Shown: positions 57,848 to 63,764 of the stretch, piece by piece
Layout of the letters: every line of letters begins with the position of its first letter
Position numbering within the stretch: position 1 is the stretch's first letter
Assembly: GCA_016184455.1 (NCBI GenBank)
Contig: JACPCS010000129.1
Coordinates: 1 to 63,764 of the forward strand
DNA from: Acidobacteriota bacterium
GTDB taxonomy: Bacteria; Acidobacteriota; Vicinamibacteria; Vicinamibacterales; UBA2999
Length of the DNA stretch: 63,764 bases
Direction: 5' to 3'
Program-made: the position numbers and the translations under genes
The notes under the pieces: generated by a model
The model's input: only the letters and a program-made list of their open reading frames with translations
Databases searched by the model: none
What the model was told of the DNA's origin: nothing

Positions 57848-59056
57848 ATGACGAGGCGAATCCTCACGGGCGCGGGCGCGTTGGGCGTCGCCCTGGCGGC
57901 GACGCTCGGGCACGCCCGATCGGACGGCAGCGTCTTCGCTCAGGAGGCGGGGCGGGTCTTGCCGATCTTCGGGGTCGATCCCTTCTTCCCGAAGATGCCG
58001 GACGGTGTGGTGCTGGGTGGGGTTGGCGGTAATGCCGCGGATTCGCATGGCAACGTGTGGGTGTTTCATCGCCCGCACACGCTCGAGGAGGGCAACGCGC
58101 ACGAGAACGGGTACAAGCCGGCACCCCCGGTCGTGATGTTCGACGCGAAGGGGAACTACGTGCGCGGGTGGGGCGGTCCGTCGGCGACCGGGCAATACGA
58201 GTGGACCAATCGCGGCGGCCTCTTTTCGAAATACGTCCCGTGCGCGTCGTGCTCGACCGAGCGCCGCACCAATGGCGACGGACGGCCTGGCAGCGGCGAA
58301 CACGGGATCTTCGTCGACCATCGCGACAACGTCTGGCTGACGGGGAATGGCGACGGGGACGGCCAGATCCTCAAGTTCACGCGCGACGGGACGTTCCTGC
58401 TGCAGATCGGCCGCGGAGGCGTCGAGGCCGACAGCCACGACACCTCGCACGTGAGCCGGGCGGCAAGCGTGGCGGTCTCCCCGAAGACCAACGAGCTGTT
58501 CGTGGCCGACGGGTACGGCAACCGGCGTGTGATTGTCTTCGATGCCGACACCGGCGCCTACAAGCGGCACTGGGGCGCGTACGGCAACAAGGCGGATGAC
58601 CGCGCTTCTCGCGCGCGCGTGGCCGCAGGCGCGGGCGCCCAGCAGTTCAACACCGTCCACGGCGTGGCGGTTTCCGAGGACGGCATCGTCTATGTGGCCG
58701 ATCGGGCCAACAACCGGGTCCAGGCGTTCACGCTGGACGGAAAGTTCCTCCGCGAAGGCTACAACCGGCGGGAGTCGCAGGGTACGGGATCCGCCTTCGG
58801 CGTCGCGCTCTCACGCGATCCACAGCAGCGTTTCGTCTACGTCGCCGACGGCTCGAACGAACGGGTCGCGATCATGGATCGCCGGACGCTCGACGTGATC
58901 GGGCACATCGGGCGCCCGGGCCGCATGGCGGGTGAGTTCTTCCACATTCACAGCCTCGCGACCGATCCGGCGGGCAACATCATCACCGGCGAGTCGCAAG
59001 GCTATCGCATCCAGCGGTTCCTCTATAAGGGCCTGACAACCGGCACCACCCGGTAG
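57848..59056 (+). CDS. Exported NHL-repeat six-bladed propeller protein
   Basis: Protein of 402 aa with signal peptide (MTRRILTGAGALGVALAATLGHA). NHL-type blades follow: ADSHGNVWVFHRPHTLEEGN, GIFVDHRDNVWLTGNGDGDG, ILKFTRDGTFLLQIG, ELFVADGYGNRRVIVFDADT, GVAVSEDGIVYVADRANNRV and FFHIHSLATDPAGNIITGES. A CASCST pair near 135 may form a disulphide. It resembles peptidylglycine amidating-lyase-like propellers, whose bacterial members are mostly uncharacterised. AAAAGGAG lies upstream. It converges on a TonB receptor across an inverted heptad array. Confidence 0.88.
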   Translation: MTRRILTGAGALGVALAATLGHARSDGSVFAQEAGRVLPIFGVDPFFPKMPDGVVLGGVGGNAADSHGNVWVFHRPHTLEEGNAHENGYKPAPPVVMFDAKGNYVRGWGGPSATGQYEWTNRGGLFSKYVPCASCSTERRTNGDGRPGSGEHGIFVDHRDNVWLTGNGDGDGQILKFTRDGTFLLQIGRGGVEADSHDTSHVSRAASVAVSPKTNELFVADGYGNRRVIVFDADTGAYKRHWGAYGNKADDRASRARVAAGAGAQQFNTVHGVAVSEDGIVYVADRANNRVQAFTLDGKFLREGYNRRESQGTGSAFGVALSRDPQQRFVYVADGSNERVAIMDRRTLDVIGHIGRPGRMAGEFFHIHSLATDPAGNIITGESQGYRIQRFLYKGLTTGTTR

Positions 59057-59070
59057 CGCGTGGAAGGAAC

Positions 59071-59116
59071 GTTGTCAGTTGCCAGAAGGACCTTTGCCTG
59101 ACAACTGACAACTGCC
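59071..59116. repeat. Inverted heptad array, TTGTCAG/TGACAAC type
   Basis: GTTGTCA and GTTGCCA units are answered by TGACAAC, TGACAAC. The core arms GTTGTCAGTTG (59071-59081) and CAACTGACAAC (59102-59112) are perfect over 11 bp. It lies in the 69-bp gap between convergent genes and may serve both as terminator. Confidence 0.75.
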
Positions 59117-59125
59117 TTGAGACGG

Positions 59126-62100
59126 CTAGAAGAGGAACCGCAGCCCGATCTGCGCCTGGCGCGGATAGCCGATGCCGGCGACGAAGTTGTTCGGCTGACG
59201 GAAGGCCGAGCTCCGCGCGTTGTTCGTATAGCGCTCACCGAAGTTCGCGGTGTTGAACAGGTTGAAGAACTCGGCGAAGAGGCCGAGCCGCCGATCGCCG
59301 CCGAGCTCGATGAACTTGGTCGTTCGCAGGTCGAACACGACGGTGTTGTCCCCGCGCTCCGAGTTGATCGACACCTGTTGCCCGGTGGCCGGATCAACGT
59401 AGCGATCACCGCCGTTGCCAGTCGTGGTTCCGTCGCGATTCAAGTCGACCCCTGCGAGGAGGTTGTACGGACGCGCGGTGGCGGCCTGGAAGACCGGCGA
59501 GAGTTGAATCCCGTACCCCACTTCGAAGACGCCCATGGCGACGACGCGGTGGCGCTCGTCCTGCGCGGTCGGCCCCCATTCGCTCTCGGCAAACGGCTCG
59601 AAGGCGTTCATCGGCTGCGGCGCCGCGCCGCGGGCGGCGATCGACCCGCCGTACGCATAGGCACCGGCAAGCGTGTAGTGCGCCTGCAACGTTGCCCGCG
59701 GCAGACGCCGCTGCGCCTTGAACGTCAGCGCGTCGTAGCGCGACCGGTTGTTCGACGACAGGATGCGGACGTCGCTCAGGTAGTTCGGAATCCCGAAGAC
59801 CCGCTGGAAATCGTCTGCGAGGACGCGCCGTCCGTTGACGATCGGGTTGATGTTCATCGTCCGGAGCTCGTTCCGACCCTCGACGTGCGTGTAGTCGACC
59901 GAGACGCTCGTGTTGTCGGCGAGCTGCTGCGCGTACCCGACATGTCCCTGATACGTGCGGGGATTGACGAGATCCGGGCTGATCCACTCGCCGCGCGATC
60001 CGAGCTGCAGCGTGTTGGAACGGCCGGGCCCCGACGGCAGCGGATCGACGCCGAAGCGGAAGGTCGACAGCTGGCCCACGCCGATGGCGGTGTTGGTGAG
60101 CGTGGCCAGGACGTTCAGAGGCCGTTTGTTCTGCGAGAAAATGTCGGACACGTTGCCGCCGTTGATGTTGAACTGATCGAAGTAGACGCCGCCACCGCCG
60201 CGGAGGATCCGCCGCCCGTCGCCGGACAGGTCATAGGCGATGCCGAAGCGCGGCGAGACGCTGCCGTACGGCGTCTTCGGCGCCCGCGCGTTCGGGTTGC
60301 CGATCGCCTCCAGCACCAGCCGGGTCGCGTTGTTCGCGCTGTGCGACTGGTGGTAGAAGTTGACGTCGATGTCGTAGCGGATGCCGAGGTTCAGCGTCAG
60401 CCGCGGCGTCACGCGCCAGTCGTCCTGGACCCACGTGGCGATCTGATGCGCGTCGAGCAGCGAGTCGGCCAGATCCGGGTTCGCCCGTTCCCACTGTCGC
60501 ACGACTCCAGGCGTTTGGAATCCCTGGGGATAGCGGCCGTTCGTGTTGTTCAGGATGGTCGACGGGTCGTCGAAGAACGACAGGATCCCGTAGAGCGCAT
60601 TCCCGTTCAGCAGGCCGATGTTGTTCAGGAAGTTATAGTTCACGCCGAACTTCATCGCGTGCGTGCCCGTCTGGAGCGACACCTCGTCCTTGAGCTGGAC
60701 GAGCTGCGTGTCGGTGATCGAGCCCGCCTGACCGCCGGCGCCGGTGTTGACCGACGGGAAGGCGAGGCGCAGCGGGAAGAGCGGCACGTTCGGGTAGTCG
60801 CGCATGAAGTGCTCGCCCGTGATCTCGCTGACGGTGTCGCTCAGCCGCGTCAGGCTGTTCGCCTGCACGACAACCTGGTTCAGCGCGTTGTTGCCGAGCA
60901 CCCAGTTGTGCTGGCCGACGACGCTCCACATCGAGAGGTCGGTGTTTTCCGGCTCGCGGTTGTCGTTCGAGGTCTGAAACGTGGCCGCGCCCTTGTAGTC
61001 CTCGTGGCCGGCGTAGCGCACCATCAGGCCGTGCGCGTTGGTCAGCTGCAGGTTCACCTTTCCCGTCGTCAAGAGCACGCGCGAGGGCTGTGCGACCGAC
61101 GTGGGGTTGTTCGGATTGACGAAGCCCTGCGGAATGAGCCCGCGTGCCTGCGCGTCGACGAGCAGCTGCTTTTCCCGGAAGAGGTTTGCCGGCACCGACA
61201 GCTCGAAGTTCTCGCGAATGCGCTCGACGGCACCGAAGAAGAACGCCCGGTTGCGGAGGATCGGGCCGCCGACAGCCCCGCCGAACTGCTGGCGATCGTA
61301 CGGCGTCTTTTCGCGGTTCGCCTCCCGCGTGAAGAAATCTTTCGCGGTGAGCTTGTCGCTCCGGCCGAAACCGAACGCCGATCCGTGCAGCACGTTCGTA
61401 CCCGACTTGGTGACCATCGTCAGCGCCGCGCCGCCCGTGCGGCCGTCGGCCGCGTTGAACTGGCTCGTGGCGAGCTGGAACTGCTCGAGCGCCTCGGTCG
61501 AGAAGGCGAGCAGCGGGCCGCCAAACTGGTTGTCGCGATTGTCGGCGCCGTCGACCGACGGGATCACGTTCGTCCCCGACGAGCCGCCGTACGAGACGCT
61601 GCCGACGTTCGTCTTGCTGCGGTGCGTCGGCTCGATCTGCACCGCCCCGGGCAGCAGTGCGAGCATGGCGCTGACGGTGCGGGTGCTCATCGGCAGGTTC
61701 TGGAGCTCGGTGGTCTCGATGCTCGAGGCGACCTTCGACTGCGTCACCTCGATGAGCGGGGCCTCGCCGGTGACGGTGAGCGTTTCCTGCAGACCAGCGA
61801 CCTGCATCCGGAAGTCGATGGTGATGGTGGCGTTCACGCCGAGCGTCACGCCGGTGCGCACGCCGGCGGCGAAACCCTGGAGGTCGGTACTGACGTTATA
61901 AGTCCCTGGTTCGAGCCCGGGCATGAAATAGACGCCTTCTTCGTTGGTGACGGCCGTACGGACGACGCCGGTGGCCTGATTCGTCACCGTGACGGTGACG
62001 CCGGGAAGTACCGCATCACCCTGATCGAGCACGCGCCCGTTGATGGTGCTCGACGCCTGGGCGAACGCCAGCCCGGCGCTGGTCAGCACGATCAGCGCTG

Positions 62101-62131
62101 CCAGACGCGAGACGAGGCTGAATTGCCGCAT
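59126..62131 (-). CDS. TonB-dependent receptor with N-terminal carboxypeptidase-regulatory domain
   Basis: Outer-membrane receptor of 1001 aa. The signal peptide (MRQFSLVSRLAALIVLTSAGLAFA) precedes a CarboxypepD_reg domain (about 28-110; GRVLDQGDAVLPGVTVTVTN, NEEGVYFMPGLEPGTYNVST). The plug (about 115-235) and barrel follow, ending in Phe (QAQIGLRFLF). ATG 62131 follows AAGGAGGT. A strong promoter lies at 62193-62221. It is paralogous to the incomplete receptor at 62325 (RPLNVLATLTNT against RPLNALATLTNT). The cargo is unknown. Confidence 0.93.
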   Translation of the reverse strand: MRQFSLVSRLAALIVLTSAGLAFAQASSTINGRVLDQGDAVLPGVTVTVTNQATGVVRTAVTNEEGVYFMPGLEPGTYNVSTDLQGFAAGVRTGVTLGVNATITIDFRMQVAGLQETLTVTGEAPLIEVTQSKVASSIETTELQNLPMSTRTVSAMLALLPGAVQIEPTHRSKTNVGSVSYGGSSGTNVIPSVDGADNRDNQFGGPLLAFSTEALEQFQLATSQFNAADGRTGGAALTMVTKSGTNVLHGSAFGFGRSDKLTAKDFFTREANREKTPYDRQQFGGAVGGPILRNRAFFFGAVERIRENFELSVPANLFREKQLLVDAQARGLIPQGFVNPNNPTSVAQPSRVLLTTGKVNLQLTNAHGLMVRYAGHEDYKGAATFQTSNDNREPENTDLSMWSVVGQHNWVLGNNALNQVVVQANSLTRLSDTVSEITGEHFMRDYPNVPLFPLRLAFPSVNTGAGGQAGSITDTQLVQLKDEVSLQTGTHAMKFGVNYNFLNNIGLLNGNALYGILSFFDDPSTILNNTNGRYPQGFQTPGVVRQWERANPDLADSLLDAHQIATWVQDDWRVTPRLTLNLGIRYDIDVNFYHQSHSANNATRLVLEAIGNPNARAPKTPYGSVSPRFGIAYDLSGDGRRILRGGGGVYFDQFNINGGNVSDIFSQNKRPLNVLATLTNTAIGVGQLSTFRFGVDPLPSGPGRSNTLQLGSRGEWISPDLVNPRTYQGHVGYAQQLADNTSVSVDYTHVEGRNELRTMNINPIVNGRRVLADDFQRVFGIPNYLSDVRILSSNNRSRYDALTFKAQRRLPRATLQAHYTLAGAYAYGGSIAARGAAPQPMNAFEPFAESEWGPTAQDERHRVVAMGVFEVGYGIQLSPVFQAATARPYNLLAGVDLNRDGTTTGNGGDRYVDPATGQQVSINSERGDNTVVFDLRTTKFIELGGDRRLGLFAEFFNLFNTANFGERYTNNARSSAFRQPNNFVAGIGYPRQAQIGLRFLF

Positions 62132-62192
62132 ACGCACTACCTCCTTAAATCCCTCGGAAAAAGCGACGAAAACGGGTTGAAGCTGGGATGCG

Positions 62193-62221
62193 ACGATAGC
62201 CCGGCGGGGTACCCCTGTCAA
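62193..62221 (-). promoter_or_regulatory. Sigma-70-type promoter for the TonB receptor
   Basis: On the minus strand TTGACA (62216-62221) is followed by a 17-bp spacer and TATCGT (62193-62198). The start codon lies about 60 bp downstream. The -35 box is consensus. Confidence 0.6.
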
Positions 62222-62251
62222 ATAGGGCGCAGGCCGTGTCAGGTGAGCGCA

Positions 62252-62318
62252 GGGCGAGCCTCAGGCTCGCCCCACGGCGTCGATCGGGCGTCGGATCCGG
62301 AGGCCGTCAGGCCTCCGG
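62252..62318 (-). terminator. Two hairpins between tandem TonB receptor genes
   Basis: CCGGAGGCC-GTCA-GGCCTCCGG (62297-62318) starts 6 bp after the upstream receptor stop on the minus strand. GGGCGAGCC-TCA-GGCTCGCCC (62252-62272) follows. The second resembles one half of the 51-bp element, including its CCCAC end. It probably separates the two receptor transcripts. Confidence 0.55.
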
Positions 62319-62324
62319 TCCTGG

Positions 62325-63764
62325 TCAGAACAGGAAGCGCGCCCCGAGCTGCACCTGGCGTGGGTAGCCGATGCTCTGAATGAACCCCGTCGGCTTCTGG
62401 AACGTCGCCGCGCGCGCGTTGCCGTTGTAGAGGTTGCCGTGATTCACCGTGTTGAGCACGTTGCCGTTGTAGAGGTTGCCGTGATTCACCGTGTTGAGCA
62501 CGTTGAACAGCTCGACGAACAGGCCGAGCTTCCGATCACCGCCGAACGGCACGAACTTCGTCGCCCGCAGGTCGAAGACGAACGTCGGGTCGCCGCGCCC
62601 CGCGTTGACCGACACCTGCCTGCCGCTCGCGTCGATGTAGCGGTCGTTGTTCAATCCGTCGCGGTTCAGGTCCTGGCCGGCAATCAGGTTGTACGGGCGG
62701 GCGCTGGCCGCCTGCACGACGGGCGAGAGCTGGATACCATACGGCATCTCGAACACGCCGAGGAACACGAACCGGTGCCGTTCGTCCGTCTGGTTCGGCC
62801 CCCACTCGCCCTCGCCCCTCGGCTGGTCCCACACCATCGGCCGCGACGACCCGCCGCCGGCGTTGGCGCCGCCGCCGGTGAAGTTCCCGACCGTGCCGCC
62901 GTACGAGTAGGAGCTCGCCAGCGTGTAGTGCGCCTGGAGCGTCGCGCGCGGCGTGCGCCGCTGCACCAGGAACGTCAGCGCGTTGTACTCCGCCTCGTTC
63001 ACCGGCGCCTGGATGATGACGTCGGAGAGGAATTCGGGCTCTCCGAACGCTCGCTGGAACTCCGGCGCCAGCCGCCGCCGGCCGTTGAGGATCGGGTTGA
63101 TGTTGGTCTGCCGTTTCTCCTTCAGGCTCTTGTGGTACGAGTAGTCGACCGAGAGCGTCGTATTCGCAAACAGCTCATGGGCGTACCCGAGGTGGACCTG
63201 ATGCGTCCGCGGGTCGACCATCGCCGGGTCGATCCACTGCCCTTCGGACCCGAGCGGCAGGGCGTTCCCTTCGGTCGGCTGCGCCGGCACCGGATCGATC
63301 CCGAACCGGTACGTCGCCAGCTCGCCGACGCCGAACGTCGTGTTGGTCAGCGTGGCGAGGGCATTGAGCGGCCGGCGCGCCTGTCCAGTGATGTCTCCGG
63401 CGGAGGCGGCCGTGTTGTACTGGTCGAAGTAGAGTCCCCACCCGCCGCGCAGCACGCGGCGCCCCTCGCCGGTGAGGTCGTACGCGAACCCGACGCGCGG
63501 CGAGATGTCCTTGGTCGGCGTCTGCGGGTACCCGCCATACGGGCTGCCGATCGCTTCCAGAGCCTGGCGGGTGGCGTTCATCGAGAAGTTCTTCTGGTCC
63601 ATCATCTCGAGGTCCAGGTCGTAGCGGACGCCGAGGTTCAGGGTCAACTGCGGCGTCGCACGCCAGTCATCCTGGAACCACCACGAGAACTGGTACGGCG
63701 TGTTCTGCGTGTCCTGCCAGGATCCCTGCCCATTGATGGCGCCGCCGTTGGCCTGCTGCCACTG
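62325..63764 (-). CDS. TonB-dependent receptor, 5' end outside the window
   Basis: C-terminal 479 residues of a second receptor. The frame is open to the window edge (…QFSWWFQDDWRATPQ…), so the start near 63647 that a gene finder would propose is only an internal TTG. The barrel strands match those of the 59126 receptor throughout (VGFAYDLTGEGRRVLRGG, RPLNALATLTNT, QLGARFLF). Near the C-terminus the 14-residue segment NVLNTVNHGNLYNG occurs twice because of an exact 42-bp tandem repeat at 62419-62502. The plug and signal are not visible. Confidence 0.92.
   Translation of the reverse strand, partial: QWQQANGGAINGQGSWQDTQNTPYQFSWWFQDDWRATPQLTLNLGVRYDLDLEMMDQKNFSMNATRQALEAIGSPYGGYPQTPTKDISPRVGFAYDLTGEGRRVLRGGWGLYFDQYNTAASAGDITGQARRPLNALATLTNTTFGVGELATYRFGIDPVPAQPTEGNALPLGSEGQWIDPAMVDPRTHQVHLGYAHELFANTTLSVDYSYHKSLKEKRQTNINPILNGRRRLAPEFQRAFGEPEFLSDVIIQAPVNEAEYNALTFLVQRRTPRATLQAHYTLASSYSYGGTVGNFTGGGANAGGGSSRPMVWDQPRGEGEWGPNQTDERHRFVFLGVFEMPYGIQLSPVVQAASARPYNLIAGQDLNRDGLNNDRYIDASGRQVSVNAGRGDPTFVFDLRATKFVPFGGDRKLGLFVELFNVLNTVNHGNLYNGNVLNTVNHGNLYNGNARAATFQKPTGFIQSIGYPRQVQLGARFLF
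62419..62502. repeat. Exact 42-bp tandem duplication in a TonB receptor gene
   Basis: Units 62419-62460 and 62461-62502 are identical, so the duplication is recent. It keeps the frame and adds 14 residues to a late barrel strand or loop. Confidence 0.9.

Noticed and set aside
59117..62383. A 1088-aa open frame opposite a TonB receptor
   Set aside because: High-GC antisense openness. The translation is low in complexity and has no domains, while the other strand encodes a full receptor.
1..63764. tRNA, rRNA or known riboswitch
   Set aside because: By-eye reading of the gaps found no T-loop consensus, rRNA segment or recognisable riboswitch core. A covariance-model scan would be needed to exclude them fully.

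Overview
This 63.8-kb window is high-GC chromosomal DNA from a Gram-negative soil-type bacterium. The gene families point to the Acidobacteriota, most likely Vicinamibacteria (subdivision 6). They include TonB receptors with an N-terminal carboxypeptidase-regulatory domain, the DUF1587/1592/1588/1585 plus DUF1552 pair, secreted ankyrin proteins, DUF1080, YVTN propellers fused to c-heme domains, virginiamycin-lyase-like propellers, and a family of secreted proteins with a PD(L/F)xGxW signature. No rRNA, tRNA or ribosomal protein gene is present to fix the taxonomy, so this is inference from gene content. I found no tRNA, CRISPR array, integrase or transposase.

Layout. 0.1-6.7 kb (minus): a GMC oxidoreductase with its Tat-exported small subunit, an alpha/beta hydrolase and a TonB receptor. 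6.8-11.9 kb (plus): DUF1592 cytochrome, DUF1552 protein and secreted ankyrin protein, overlapping end to end. 12.0-17.8 kb: a fluoroacetate-dehalogenase-like hydrolase (minus), then a c-heme/YVTN fusion, an amidohydrolase with a TIG domain and an alpha/beta hydrolase (plus). 17.8-24.5 kb (minus): a tight five-gene operon of three PDxxGxW proteins, a Tat-exported flavoprotein and a cytochrome/propeller protein. 24.7-32.2 kb (plus): small cytochrome c, a second cytochrome/propeller protein, CMD, VOC, amidohydrolase, class II aldolase, RidA and VOC. 32.2-32.7 kb (minus): DUF1080. 32.8-42.0 kb (plus): YVTN propeller, duplicated c-heme protein, Rieske protein, TonB receptor, a PDxxGxW pair, a secreted metallo-beta-lactamase-fold enzyme and two small unknowns. 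42.0-48.8 kb: an accessory-looking segment with an Old Yellow Enzyme, membrane protein, nucleotidyltransferase, frameshifted AbiTii defence gene, bactofilin, an SfsA/GIY-YIG fusion and a truncated cupin remnant. 48.8-57.7 kb: FAD/4Fe-4S oxidoreductase, PLP aminotransferase, CMD, 3-hydroxyacyl-CoA dehydrogenase, IlvD/Edd dehydratase and MFS transporter. 57.8-63.8 kb: an NHL propeller and two tandem TonB receptors, the last cut by the window edge.

How it may fit together (inference): TonB receptors import organic compounds. Exported flavoproteins, cytochromes and a Rieske protein form periplasmic oxidation and electron-transfer modules. Several enzyme families usually found in the cytoplasm (RidA, class II aldolase, CMD, amidohydrolase, MBL) carry signal peptides here, as if part of a pathway had moved to the periplasm. 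The 48.8-57.7 kb block looks like cytoplasmic hydroxy-acid catabolism.

The most unusual non-coding signal is a rich set of structured intergenic repeats. There is a 155-bp three-hairpin element in two copies, one of them inside the leader of an open VOC gene. There is a 51-bp two-hairpin element in three copies, two of them identical. There is a pair of palindromes differing by a compensatory base-pair swap, and a REP-like hairpin pair inserted in frame in the DUF1552 gene. Finally, five inverted arrays share a 7-nt period but have unrelated heptad sequences.
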